Made by a program: the position numbers and the translations under genes
Shown: positions 52,224 to 61,160 of the stretch, one piece after another
How positions within the stretch are numbered: position 1 is the first letter of the stretch
Layout: the number at the start of each line of letters is the position of its first letter
Assembly: GCF_002116905.1 (NCBI RefSeq)
Contig: NZ_CP015118.1
Span: 6,334,097 to 6,398,096, forward strand
Source: Piscinibacter gummiphilus
Lineage (GTDB): Bacteria > Pseudomonadota > Gammaproteobacteria > Burkholderiales > Burkholderiaceae_C
Direction: 5' to 3'
DNA length: 64,000 nucleotides
Notes under the pieces: model-generated
What the model was told of the DNA's origin: nothing
Databases searched by the model: none
Seen by the model: only the letters and a program-made list of their open reading frames with translations

Positions 52224-52733
52224 TCAGTAGCCGCCGCCGCCCGAACGGCCACCGCCGCCGTAGCCGCCGCCGCCCGAACGGCCGCCGCCGCCGTAGCCGC
52301 CACCGCCGGAACGGCCACCGCCGCCACCGCCGTAGCCACCACCACCGCCGCCACCGTAGCCGCCGCCGCTGCCACCACCGCCGTAGCCGCCGCCGCCCGA
52401 ACGGCCACCGCCGCCGTAGCCGCCACCACCACCGCCGTAGCCGCCGGAACGGCCGCCGCCGAAGCCACCGCCGCCCGGACGCTCTTCACGAGGACGAGCT
52501 TCGTTCACGACCACGGCGCGACCGTCGAGGTCCTTGCCGTTCATGCCGCTGATGGCCGATTGCGCTTCCGCATCGGAGCCCATCTCGACGAAGCCGAAGC
52601 CCTTCGAGCGGCCGGTGTCGCGGTCCATCATGACCTTGGCCGAGGAGACCGAGCCGAACTGCGAGAACGCTTGCTGGAGATCGTCGTCCCGAATGCTGTA
52701 CGACAGGTTACCGACGTAGAGTTTGTTGCCCAT
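52224..52733 (-). CDS. glycine-rich RNA-binding protein (RRM)
   Basis: A single RRM fills residues 1-82: RNP2 KLYVGNLSYS and RNP1 SKGFGFVEM, binding single-stranded RNA. The tail (about 88-169) consists of RGG/YGGGG-type repeats (GGGGYGGGGRSGGGGY). In cyanobacteria and proteobacteria such proteins are often cold-induced and help RNA handling. ATG 52733. The tail's DNA is a run of near-identical repeats and may vary in length between strains. An intrinsic terminator follows. Confidence 0.92.
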   Translation of the reverse strand: MGNKLYVGNLSYSIRDDDLQQAFSQFGSVSSAKVMMDRDTGRSKGFGFVEMGSDAEAQSAISGMNGKDLDGRAVVVNEARPREERPGGGGFGGGRSGGYGGGGGGYGGGGRSGGGGYGGGGSGGGYGGGGGGGYGGGGGGRSGGGGYGGGGRSGGGGYGGGGRSGGGGY

Positions 52734-52963
52734 GGAGAGCGCCTTTCATTTCCTAGTTTCAGAGAACCATGCGGAGCTTTTACCTATCCCGAACACTCAA
52801 GCGAAGGCGCTGCATCCAGACACAGAATCTGCATTATCAAGTAATTTCCCGAGCGCATGCAAATGATGGAAACCCCTTAGAAATCGCGGGCTTCGGGACT
52901 GTTGTTTTCAAGGCGTCCGTGTAAGAAATGTCCTGCAAGGACGTGAGCTCTCACAATACGGAT

Positions 52964-53608
52964 ATGGATATCTACAAGCCCCTGATTGCACTGCTTGCGA
53001 TCGTCAACCCGATCGGCGTAATCCCCTTTTTCATCCATTTCACACAGGGTTTCACCCCAGAACAGCGCGCCCGCACCATACGGGTGAGCGCCTTCAGTGC
53101 CTTCGTCGTGATCGCCCTCAGTGCATTGGCGGGATTGAAGATCATCGAGTTCTTTGGTATTTCACTCGCGTCATTTCAAGTGGGCGGGGGCACGCTTCTG
53201 CTGATATCTGCGCTGCAAATGCTCAACGCCCAGCCGGCCGAAACTCGACAAGAAGACGTCAGCGAGGGCGACAACAAGGTGGATGCCGGCGACAGCATCG
53301 CCGTCGTGCCCTTGACGATTCCCCTCCTGACCGGCCCGGCGACCATCTCCACGATGGTCATCTATGCCGACAAGACGCACCATTGGTGGGAAATGGCCGT
53401 CCTGACCGGCTACGGGATCGTGATCGGCATCGCCGTGTGGCTGGCGTTCAGCGCCTCGGGGCGCATCGCCCGGGTCCTCGGCAAGACGGGCATCAACGTG
53501 ATGACGCGGTTGATGGGCCTGATCCTGGCCGCGCTGGCGGTCGAGGTGATGTCGGACGGGCTGCTCAAGCTTTTTCCGGTGCTGGCGGGGGGCACGCTGC
53601 CGCACTGA
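52964..53608 (+). CDS. MarC family (UPF0056) membrane protein
   Basis: MarC/UPF0056 proteins are inner-membrane proteins with about six spans and no settled function. The 214-residue product starts MDIYKPLIALLAIVNPIGVIPFF, the family signature, and has LTIPLLTGPATISTMVIYAD in the middle. ATG 52964 is chosen over an upstream ATG at 52928 because it matches the family start. It diverges from the RRM gene across 230 bases, AT-richer than the surroundings, which hold both promoters but no clear elements. Confidence 0.9.
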   Translation: MDIYKPLIALLAIVNPIGVIPFFIHFTQGFTPEQRARTIRVSAFSAFVVIALSALAGLKIIEFFGISLASFQVGGGTLLLISALQMLNAQPAETRQEDVSEGDNKVDAGDSIAVVPLTIPLLTGPATISTMVIYADKTHHWWEMAVLTGYGIVIGIAVWLAFSASGRIARVLGKTGINVMTRLMGLILAALAVEVMSDGLLKLFPVLAGGTLPH

Positions 53609-53705
53609 CCCGGTCCGGGTCCGGCTTCACACGGACTTCATGGTGGCTTCGACGAGGGGAGGGACAGTGCGCTCCATTCCCTTCTGACTGACGGAGCCCG
53701 CTTCC

Positions 53706-55100
53706 ATGAAACCCAGTTCCACCGTGCTCAAGGTGCTGACCGTGATCGCCATCGTCGGCGTGCTGATGATCGCGTTGATGCGCATCGGCAGCCTCGTCGA
53801 CGAACGCCGCGGCCGCGCCGCGGAGGCCGCCCGCAGCATCGAGGAGTCGCAGGCCGGCAGCCAGGCCCTGCTCGGGCCGGCGCTGCAGCAGGTCTGCCAC
53901 GAGACCTGGCAGGAGACCGAGCGCAAGAACAACACCGTGGTCACCACCACGCAGCGCCGCAGCATCACGATCCGTTCGACCCCCGACCTGCTGTCGATCA
54001 AGGGGGACGTCGCGATGGAGCCCCGCTACCGCGGCCTGTTCAAGGTCAACAGCTACCAGGCGGGCACCACGCTGTCGGCCACCTGGTCACCGATGCAGCC
54101 GCCCACGGCCGAACACGCCGGCGGCCGGGTGACCTGCGAAGCGCCCGTGATCGCCGTCGCCCTGACCGACAGCCGCGGTCTGCGCGACGTCGCCATCCGC
54201 GTGAACGGCCAGCCGCTCGCGGTGACGCCGGGCACCCCGTTCGACAAGCAGCCGAAGGGCTTCCAGGCCGTCGTCACCGACCGCGAGGCGGGCAACACGG
54301 AACCGCTGTCGGCCGAGGTCACGCTGCAGCTCGTGGGCACCGGCGGCCTCGCCATCGCCCCGGTGGGCGACCGCAACGTGGTCGACCTGAAGTCGGACTG
54401 GCCCCATCCCTCCTTCGGCGGCCGGTTCCTCCCGATGAAGCGCGAGGTGCGCGAGAACGGCTTCGATGCCAGCTGGACCATCTCGTCGCTGGCCAGCACC
54501 GCCGGCCGCGACTTCCTCGGCGGCGCCCCGCTCTGCGCGGGTGTGTCGGCCGTGGGCGAGCCCGATGACCCGCGCGAGTACGTCGCGTCCAGCGCCGGGT
54601 CGCCGTGCATCGAGACCTTCGGCATCGCCTTCATCGACCCGGTCAACCCGTACTCGCTCACCGACCGGGCACTGAAGTACGGGCTGCTGTTCATCGCGCT
54701 GTCGTTCGTCGCGGTGGGCATGGTGGAAGTGCTGCAGCGCCTGCGCGTTCACCCGGTGCAGTACCTGCTCGTCGGGTCCGCGCTGGCCGTGTTCTTCCTG
54801 CTGCTGCTGAGCCTGTCCGAACATCTGGCCTTCGGCGTGTCGTACGCCATCGCGAGCGCCGCCTGCGTGACGTTGCTGGCGTACTACGCCCGCCACATCC
54901 TCGGCGGCTGGCGGGCGGGGCTCGCCTTCGGCGCGGGCATCGCGGGCCTGTACGGCGCGCTCTTCCTGCTGCTGCAGATGGAGCAGACGGCGATGGTGCT
55001 CGGCGCGGTGCTGCTGTTCCTCGTGCTCGCGGCGGTGATGGTCGCCACCCGGCGCATCGACTGGTACGGGTTGACACGGTCGACGGCCACGCCGGCCTGA
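53706..55100 (+). CDS. creD: CreD-family inner-membrane protein
   Basis: CreD is an inner-membrane protein of the CreBC regulon, linked to envelope stress and beta-lactam response. The 464 residues have one N-terminal span (about 10-26), a large periplasmic region with YRGLFKVNSYQA and PFGGR-type FGGRFLPMKREV blocks, and about five C-terminal spans (from 325). ATG 53706. CreB and CreC are not in the window, so the usual regulatory context is lacking. Confidence 0.87.
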   Translation: MKPSSTVLKVLTVIAIVGVLMIALMRIGSLVDERRGRAAEAARSIEESQAGSQALLGPALQQVCHETWQETERKNNTVVTTTQRRSITIRSTPDLLSIKGDVAMEPRYRGLFKVNSYQAGTTLSATWSPMQPPTAEHAGGRVTCEAPVIAVALTDSRGLRDVAIRVNGQPLAVTPGTPFDKQPKGFQAVVTDREAGNTEPLSAEVTLQLVGTGGLAIAPVGDRNVVDLKSDWPHPSFGGRFLPMKREVRENGFDASWTISSLASTAGRDFLGGAPLCAGVSAVGEPDDPREYVASSAGSPCIETFGIAFIDPVNPYSLTDRALKYGLLFIALSFVAVGMVEVLQRLRVHPVQYLLVGSALAVFFLLLLSLSEHLAFGVSYAIASAACVTLLAYYARHILGGWRAGLAFGAGIAGLYGALFLLLQMEQTAMVLGAVLLFLVLAAVMVATRRIDWYGLTRSTATPA

Positions 55101-55113
55101 CTAGACTGGCCGG

Positions 55114-56724
55114 GTGACCCCCAGCACCTACGACCACATCATCTGCGGCGCCGGCACCGCCGGCTGCCTGCTCGCCAACCGACTCAGCGCCGACCCGAAC
55201 CGGCGCGTGCTCCTGATCGAGGCGGGCGGGCATGACGACTACCTCTGGATCCACGTGCCGGTGGGCTACCTGCGCTGCATCGGCAACCCGCGCACCGACT
55301 GGCTGTTCCGCACGGAGCCCGATCCGGGGCTCAACGGCCGGTCGCTGCGCTACCCGCGCGGCAAGGTGCTCGGCGGCAGCTCGAGCATCAACGGCATGAT
55401 CTACATGCGCGGACAGGCCCGCGACTACGACCACTGGGGGGCCCTCGGCAACCCCGGCTGGAGCTGGGACGAGTGCCTGCCGTTCTTCCTGCAGCACGAG
55501 GACTTCCATCGCGGCGCCGATGCGCTCCACGGCGCAGGGGGCGAATGGCGGGTCGAACGCCAGCGCCTGCACTGGGACGTGCTGGACGCGTTCGCCGAGG
55601 CAGCCCAGCAGGCCGGCATCCCGCACACGGAAGACTTCAACCGCGGCGACAACGAAGGTGTCGGCTACTTCCACGTGAACCAGAAACGCGGCATCCGCTG
55701 GAACGCCTCGAAGGCCTTCCTGCGGCCCGTGGTCTCGCGCCCGAACCTGCAGGTGTGGACCGGCGCGCACCTGTCGCGCGTGCGCCTCGAAGGCGGCCGG
55801 GCGAAGGGCGTGACCGTGCTGCCCGTGGGCGGCGGCGCCCCCATCGAGGTGGACGCCACGCGCGGCGTGGTGCTGTGCACCGGCGCCGTGGGCACGCCGC
55901 ATCTGCTGCAGCTGTCGGGCATCGGGGCGGGCGCGCACCTGAACGGCCTCGGCATCCCGGTGCTCCACGACCTGCCCGGCGTGGGCGAGAACCTGCAGGA
56001 CCACCTTCAGATCCGTGCGGTCTACGGCGTCGAAGGCGCCACCACGCTGAACACGATGAGCCGCTCGTGGTGGGGCCGCGCCACCATCGGCCTGCAGTAC
56101 GCCTGGAGCCGAAGCGGGCCGCTCAGCATGGCGCCGTCGCAACTGGGCGCCTTCACGCGCAGCAGTCCCGACCGGGCCCACGCGAACCTCGAGTACCACG
56201 TGCAGCCCCTGTCGCTCGACGCTTTCGGCGAACCGCTGCACACGTTCGATGCCTTCACCGCGAGCGTCTGCAACCTCAACCCGACGAGCCGGGGCAGGGT
56301 GGTCGCACGGTCCGCCGACCCACTGACCGCACCCGCCATCCACACCGCCTACCTCACCACCGAGGACGACCGCCGCGTGGCCGCCGACTCGCTGCGCGTG
56401 ACCCGCCGCATCGCAGCCCAGCCCGCGCTCGCGCGCTACAAGCCGACGGAGATCAAGCCCGGCGCGCAGTACGTCACCGACGACGACCTGGCCCGGCTGG
56501 CCGGCGACATCGGCACCACGATCTTCCACCCGGTGGGCACCGCGAAGATGGGCCCGTCCGCCGACCCGATGGCCGTGGTGGACGCCCGCCTGCGGGTGCA
56601 CGGCGTCGAGGGGCTGCGGGTGGCCGATGCCAGTGTCATGCCCACCATCACGAGCGGCAACACCAACTCGCCCACCTTGATGATCGCGGAGCGGGCGGCC
56701 CGCTGGATCCTCGAAGACGACTGA
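55114..56724 (+). CDS. GMC-family oxidoreductase (choline/alcohol dehydrogenase-like)
   Basis: GMC flavoproteins oxidise alcohols or choline. The 536-residue protein has the FAD-binding HIICGAGTAGCLLANRLSADPNRRVLLIEAGG, the GMC signature 1 RGKVLGGSSSINGMIYMRG, signature 2 GAVGTPHLLQLSGIG and a C-terminal HPVGTAKMG with the catalytic His and VHGVEGLRVADASVMP. The start is a GTG at 55114, 13 bases after the creD stop. Without a linked aldehyde dehydrogenase or cytochrome the substrate cannot be chosen. Confidence 0.92.
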   Translation: MTPSTYDHIICGAGTAGCLLANRLSADPNRRVLLIEAGGHDDYLWIHVPVGYLRCIGNPRTDWLFRTEPDPGLNGRSLRYPRGKVLGGSSSINGMIYMRGQARDYDHWGALGNPGWSWDECLPFFLQHEDFHRGADALHGAGGEWRVERQRLHWDVLDAFAEAAQQAGIPHTEDFNRGDNEGVGYFHVNQKRGIRWNASKAFLRPVVSRPNLQVWTGAHLSRVRLEGGRAKGVTVLPVGGGAPIEVDATRGVVLCTGAVGTPHLLQLSGIGAGAHLNGLGIPVLHDLPGVGENLQDHLQIRAVYGVEGATTLNTMSRSWWGRATIGLQYAWSRSGPLSMAPSQLGAFTRSSPDRAHANLEYHVQPLSLDAFGEPLHTFDAFTASVCNLNPTSRGRVVARSADPLTAPAIHTAYLTTEDDRRVAADSLRVTRRIAAQPALARYKPTEIKPGAQYVTDDDLARLAGDIGTTIFHPVGTAKMGPSADPMAVVDARLRVHGVEGLRVADASVMPTITSGNTNSPTLMIAERAARWILEDD

Positions 56725-57258
56725 TCCCGCCGCCGGCACGACACCGAACGGCCCGTGCACTTTTGTCGAAACGACTTGTTTCATAAGCGTGCGGAAGTGC
56801 ACGAGTGAACACAATTTCCGCCATTCGCCTTAAAAAACCGTGATTTATGACACGACGAAGACCAAGAATCACGGCATCATGGGCTCTATCGAGTTAGGTG
56901 CAGGGAAACACCTGATGCGAGAGTACACACCCGTGCACTAAAGTGACCTCACTCGCAGCGGACATGCACCAAACATGACTCGCAGGGCGGGGGACAGAGG
57001 AGACATTCACGCACCCAATGGCACCTGCCCGCGGCTGCGACAACAGGCGGACACAGCGGTACCGTGATCCAGCCGAGGAAAAACAATCGGGGCGTCGGGG
57101 AAACCTGACGCCCCTATTGTCTTGAGCGGTCCCTTTCCGTCGGCGGCGTCCACATCCCTCGGAACGCCTCATGCCGCACCACGCCCGTCGGCGGCCAAGT
57201 TCGGTCAGACTCGCGGGTTGCGCGTCGCGCGCCTTCTCCCGCAGCCGTACCTCTCCCG
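56725..57258. other. 534-base intergenic region with several inverted repeats
   Basis: No supported gene. It is clearly richer in A+T than the flanking genes. GTGCACTT at 56755-56762 pairs with AAGTGCAC at 56795-56802, and GTGCACT recurs at 56933; GTCG-AAA-CGAC lies at 56765-56775. CCGTGATT (56838-56845) pairs with AATCACGG (56867-56874). The region ends with the strong hairpin 57083-57120. This could be a small-RNA locus, or the promoter area of the TSUP gene. Confidence 0.4.
57083..57120. terminator. strong hairpin, terminator-like on the minus strand
   Basis: ACAAT-x-GGGGCGTC (57083-57096) pairs with GACGCCCC-x-ATTGT (57107-57120), 13 pairs with one mismatch and a 10-base loop. On the minus strand it is followed by TTTTTCC; on the + strand the tail is weaker (CTTGAG). 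No minus-strand gene precedes it, which leaves its client unclear. Confidence 0.55.
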
Positions 57259-58029
57259 ATGTTCGAACTCCTCACCGTTTCCGTCGCCTCGTTGCTGGCG
57301 GGCTTCGTCGACGCCATCGTGGGCGGCGGCGGCCTGATCCTCGTTCCCGCGCTGTTCAGCGTGTACCCCACGGCCGCACCCGCCTCGCTGTTCGGCACGA
57401 ACAAGTCCGCCGCGATCCTGGGCACGGCCTGGGCCACGGCACAGTACGCCAAGCGGGTCGAGATGCGCTGGCACGCGCTGGCGCCCGCCGCCGGCGCGGC
57501 GCTGGTCGGCAGCTTTCTGGGCGCGTGGACGGTCACCCTCGTCAGCGCCGACGGGCTGCGCAAGGCGCTGCCCTTCGTGCTGCTGGCCGTGTTCCTCTAC
57601 ACACTGGCTCGCAAGGACCTCGGCCGCACCCACGCGCCGCAGTACAGCGGGCGCACCGAAGCGCTGCTCGCCTCGCTCGTGGGCGGGGCGGTGGGTTTCT
57701 ACGACGGCTTCTTCGGCCCGGGCACCGGCAGTTTCTTCGTGTTCCTGTTCGTGCGCGTGCTGGGCTACGACTTCCTCAACGCCTCGGCCAGCGCCAAGCT
57801 CCTCAACACCGCCACCAACGCCGCGGCCATCGTGCTGTTCGCGTTCAAGGGCCATGTGTGGTGGCACATCGCCGCGGTGATGGCCGTCGCGAACATCGCA
57901 GGCAGCCTGCTCGGCACACGCCTTGCGTTGCGTCACGGGGCGGGTTTCGTGCGCGGCGTCTTCATCGTCGTGGTGGGCCTGCTCATCCTGAAGACCGGAT
58001 GGGACGGCCTCGTGCGCGGCATGGTCTGA
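57259..58029 (+). CDS. TSUP-family permease (TauE/SafE-like)
   Basis: TSUP proteins export or import sulfite, sulfonates and other small anions. The 256-residue protein has about eight hydrophobic spans and the family pair LLAGFVDAIVGGGGLILVPAL (N-terminal) and VGFYDGFFGPGTGSFFVF (middle repeat). ATG 57259. It stands alone, so the transported anion is unknown. Confidence 0.88.
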   Translation: MFELLTVSVASLLAGFVDAIVGGGGLILVPALFSVYPTAAPASLFGTNKSAAILGTAWATAQYAKRVEMRWHALAPAAGAALVGSFLGAWTVTLVSADGLRKALPFVLLAVFLYTLARKDLGRTHAPQYSGRTEALLASLVGGAVGFYDGFFGPGTGSFFVFLFVRVLGYDFLNASASAKLLNTATNAAAIVLFAFKGHVWWHIAAVMAVANIAGSLLGTRLALRHGAGFVRGVFIVVVGLLILKTGWDGLVRGMV

Positions 58030-58135
58030 GCCGCCCGTTCCGCCGAGGAAGCCCTGATTCCGCGGCCACTTCGCCTTTACGGGTTCGACGGTGGTCGCTA
58101 GGATCGCCAAAGACCACTTCACCCTGGATCTCGCC

Positions 58136-58954
58136 ATGTCGTCCGTCGACTCGAAACTCCGCACCCTCAACATCGACATCCCTGCTCAGCCCGAGTCGCT
58201 GGTCCAGCTGTCGCTGCTGCTCGCGTCGGACGATGTCAACGTGCAGGCCATCGGCCACCTGGTCGAAGGCGACATGTCGCTGGCCGCCGCGGTGATGAAG
58301 GCCGTCAACTCCTCGCTCTACGGCCTGAAGGGCCGCGTGCAGAGCGTCCAGCAGGCGGTGACCTACCTCGGCACGCGTGAAGTCGCGGCCGTCACGTTCG
58401 AATTCGGCCTGCGCGCGGTGTTCCCGCCCGCCTCGGAACTCGACGCCGTGTGGGAACGCGCCGCGGTGCGCGGCCTCCTGATGGGCCGCATCGGGCAGGC
58501 CCTGAGCGTCGACCCGTGGGGCGCCCACTCCGCCGGTCTGTTCGAGGAGTGTGGCAAGGCCGTGCTGTTCAAGCACGCGCAGGACACCTACCGCCCGCTG
58601 CTGGCCAAGGCCCACAACGACACCGAACTCGTCGACCTCGAACACGAGGCCTTCGGCGTGAGCCACGACGCCCTGGGCGCCGCGCTGTGCGAAAGCTGGG
58701 GCCTGTCGCCCGGCGCCGTGGCCAGCGTGCGGCACCACGTGCGCGTCAACGCGCTGCACCAGCTGCCAGCCCAGGCGCCGCGCCGGTCCATCTGCGTGCT
58801 GTCGGCCCTCGCGAACACGCTGATGACCGATCCGGAGCGCCTCGAGGAAGTGGCGCAGGCCGTGGCCCCGCAGGCCATGCTGGACCAGACCCTGGTGCTG
58901 CGAGGGGCACGCAAGGTGCAGCAGCAGATCGAGGACGCCGCGGCCCGCGGCTGA
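58136..58954 (+). CDS. HDOD domain protein
   Basis: HDOD is an HD-related signalling domain without the catalytic metal site. Residues about 15-215 form it, with AIGHLVEGDMSLAAAVMKAVNSSLYGLKGRVQSVQQAVTYLGTREVAA in the family layout, and lacking an HD pair. Total 272 residues. ATG 58136 is used; a GTG at 58091 would add 15 residues. Cytoplasmic. Such proteins often work with GGDEF/EAL or chemotaxis partners, none of which is adjacent. Convergent with the next gene. Confidence 0.88.
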   Translation: MSSVDSKLRTLNIDIPAQPESLVQLSLLLASDDVNVQAIGHLVEGDMSLAAAVMKAVNSSLYGLKGRVQSVQQAVTYLGTREVAAVTFEFGLRAVFPPASELDAVWERAAVRGLLMGRIGQALSVDPWGAHSAGLFEECGKAVLFKHAQDTYRPLLAKAHNDTELVDLEHEAFGVSHDALGAALCESWGLSPGAVASVRHHVRVNALHQLPAQAPRRSICVLSALANTLMTDPERLEEVAQAVAPQAMLDQTLVLRGARKVQQQIEDAAARG

Positions 58955-59074
58955 ATACCCGCAAGCCCCCTCAGGCCCGCGAAGCGCGGCCGTCCATCAA
59001 GCCACACGCGAGTCCGGGTCTCCCGGACGACCCGTGGCGCCCCTCGGGAGCAGGAGCGGAGCGACCGGGGGGCC

Positions 59075-59542
59075 TCAACTGATCGGCAGCTGCTTCGTCA
59101 TGTTGGCCCGCATGCGCGCGGCCATCACACCACCTGCCGCCCGAACCAGTTCCAGCGCCAGACCCGGCGACCGCTGAGCCAGCTCTTCCAGCCGCGGCCC
59201 CCGCAACGCCCACACGACGCAAGGCGTCATCGCCTCGACGTTGGCCATGCGCGCACCGTCGTGGAAGACACCCGGCTCACCCACCACCGAACCCGGCCGC
59301 AGGATGGCGACCTTGTTGCTGCCCGGCGGGCCGCCGGTCATGAAGACCTGCAGCGAACCCCGGCCGAGGAAGTACATGCTGCGGTCGGTGTCACCCTGCT
59401 TGATGAGCAGGTCACCGCTGCGGATGTCGTGCTGCGTGAAGTACGGGCCGATGGTTCGCCACTGCTCCAGGCTGAGCCGCGCGCGGAAGGCGTCTTCCGT
59501 GTTGAGCGTCTGGATGGCCTGGACCAGTTCCGAAAAATCCAT
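59075..59542 (-). CDS. stand-alone cyclic-nucleotide-binding domain protein
   Basis: A 155-residue Crp/cNMP-binding fold: IRSGDLLIKQGDTDRSMYFLGRGSLQVFM and the phosphate-binding-cassette region ILRPGSVVGEPGVFHDGARMANVEAMTPC. No C-terminal HTH or enzymatic domain follows, so it cannot be a Crp-type DNA binder by itself. The cassette has EPG in place of the typical GE(L/I)A(L)...R pattern, so ligand binding may differ. ATG 59542. It is downstream of mnmE on the same strand with a 118-base gap. Confidence 0.82.
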   Translation of the reverse strand: MDFSELVQAIQTLNTEDAFRARLSLEQWRTIGPYFTQHDIRSGDLLIKQGDTDRSMYFLGRGSLQVFMTGGPPGSNKVAILRPGSVVGEPGVFHDGARMANVEAMTPCVVWALRGPRLEELAQRSPGLALELVRAAGGVMAARMRANMTKQLPIS

Positions 59543-59660
59543 GGTGAACGAAGCCTGAAGTGATGGGCCGATTATCGGCACCCCTTGCCAGCCGCACAAC
59601 CCGGGTGCGCCCGTGGAAGGGCCACTCGAACGGGGGAAACCGCCGTTCGTCGGACGAGGG

Positions 59661-61049
59661 TCATTTGCCGATGCAGAAGCGACTGAAGATTTCGCCCAGC
59701 AGATCGTCGGGGGTGAACTGGCCGGTGATCTCCGACAGCGCGTCGTGCCCCAGTCGCAGCTCCTCGGCGAGCAGGTCCAGCGCGGGGTCGTCGCCCTGCA
59801 GCAGTGCCGTCGCGGTGGCCAGGTGCGCCTGGCAGCGCTGCAGCGCCTCGACGTGCCGCGCCCGCGCGATGAACACACCCTCGGGCTGCGCATGCCAGCC
59901 AGCCAGCTCGAGCAGCAGGTGGCGCAGGCGGTCGAGGCCCGCACCCGTCTGCGCCGAAAGTACCACGTGGCGCCCCGGCACGTCCTCGGTCCGGGGCGGC
60001 GCTGCCGCGTCGCGCTTGTTGAAGACGTGAACGAGCCGATCGGGGGACGGCAGCACGGACTGCAGCCGCTCCGCGATGCGGTCGTCGCCGACGTCGTAGC
60101 TGAACTCGCCCACACGCGTCAGGTCGTGCAGGAACAGCACCGCGTCGGCCTTCTCGATCGCGTCCCAGCTGCGCGCGATGCCGATGCGCTCGACCTCGTC
60201 GCCCGCGTCGCGCAGGCCTGCCGTGTCGATGACGTGCACCGGCACGCCGGAGATCTGGATCGTCTCGCTCACCTTGTCGCGCGTGGTGCCCGGAATCGGC
60301 GTGACAATCGCGAGCTCGGCCCCCGCCAGGGCGTTGAGCAACGAACTCTTGCCCACGTTGGGCTGGCCGGCGAGAACGACCTGCATCCCCTCGCGCAGCA
60401 GCGCACCCTGGCGCGCGCGGTCGAGCACGGTGGCCACGGACTTGCCGATGGCGTCGAGCTGCCCGCGGGCGTCGGCCTTCTGCAGGAAGTCGATGTCTTC
60501 CTCGGGGAAGTCGAGCGTGGCCTCCACCAGCATGCGCAGCTTGATCAGCGCATCGCGCAGGCCATGCACCTCGTGGGAGAAGGCACCGCTCAGCGACCGG
60601 CCCGCCGACCGCGCGGCAGCCTCGGTGTTCGCATCGATCAAGTCACTGACAGCCTCGGCCTGGGCGAGGTCCATCTTGTCGTTGAGGAACGCACGCCGCG
60701 TGAACTCGCCGGGCTCGGCCAGGCGCAGGCCCGTGCTTTTGCCGGCCTCGAGGCAACGTGCGAGCAGCAACTGCAGCACCACCGGTCCGCCGTGGGCCTG
60801 CAGTTCGAGCACGTCCTCGCCGGTGTACGAATGGGGCGCCGGAAAGTGCAGCGCGAGGCCCTGGTCGATGGGCTGGCCCACGGCGTCGAGGAACGGAAGG
60901 TAGGTGGCGTGACGCGGGACGAGGGTGCGGCCGCAGAGGGCCTTCAACACCTGCGACACGTCGCGGCCGGACACACGCACGATGCCGACCGCACCCCGGC
61001 CGGACGCCGTGGCGATGGCCACGATGGGATCCGAATGACGAGACAACAT
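59661..61049 (-). CDS. mnmE: tRNA modification GTPase MnmE
   Basis: MnmE (TrmE) works with MnmG to install cmnm5U34 in tRNAs. The 462-residue protein has the N-terminal formyl-THF-binding domain (DPIVAIATASGRGAVGIVRVSG), helical domain, G domain with G1 GQPNVGKSS, G3 DTAGLRD and G4 NKRD, and the invariant C-terminal CIGK with the catalytic Cys. ATG 61049 matches the family start. A terminator hairpin separates it from yidC. Confidence 0.96.
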   Translation of the reverse strand: MLSRHSDPIVAIATASGRGAVGIVRVSGRDVSQVLKALCGRTLVPRHATYLPFLDAVGQPIDQGLALHFPAPHSYTGEDVLELQAHGGPVVLQLLLARCLEAGKSTGLRLAEPGEFTRRAFLNDKMDLAQAEAVSDLIDANTEAAARSAGRSLSGAFSHEVHGLRDALIKLRMLVEATLDFPEEDIDFLQKADARGQLDAIGKSVATVLDRARQGALLREGMQVVLAGQPNVGKSSLLNALAGAELAIVTPIPGTTRDKVSETIQISGVPVHVIDTAGLRDAGDEVERIGIARSWDAIEKADAVLFLHDLTRVGEFSYDVGDDRIAERLQSVLPSPDRLVHVFNKRDAAAPPRTEDVPGRHVVLSAQTGAGLDRLRHLLLELAGWHAQPEGVFIARARHVEALQRCQAHLATATALLQGDDPALDLLAEELRLGHDALSEITGQFTPDDLLGEIFSRFCIGK

Positions 61050-61097
61050 GGGCCGATTGTCGGGCAGATGCCGCGATTCATGCACCCCCGAAAAGCA

Positions 61098-61129
61098 ACA
61101 GGCCCCCGGTGGTGAAACCGGGGGCCTGT
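61098..61129 (-). terminator. intrinsic terminator after yidC
   Basis: ACAGGCCCCCGGT (61098-61110) pairs with ACCGGGGGCCTGT (61117-61129), 13 perfect pairs and a six-base loop. On the minus strand it is followed by TGCTTTT. It lies 32 bases after the yidC stop and 49 bases before the mnmE ATG. Confidence 0.8.
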
Positions 61130-61160
61130 GGAGTCCCGTCGAACGGGGCGCTCGGCTGGC

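Noticed and set aside
52224..52480. CRISPR-like array
   Set aside because: The regular repeats are codons for the glycine-rich tail; no unique spacers.
59039..59073. Hairpin between the convergent HDOD and cNMP genes (GCCCCTCGG/CCGGGGGGC)
   Set aside because: Contains a G-U pair, large loop and no U-tract, and abuts the stop codon of the minus-strand gene; support too weak.
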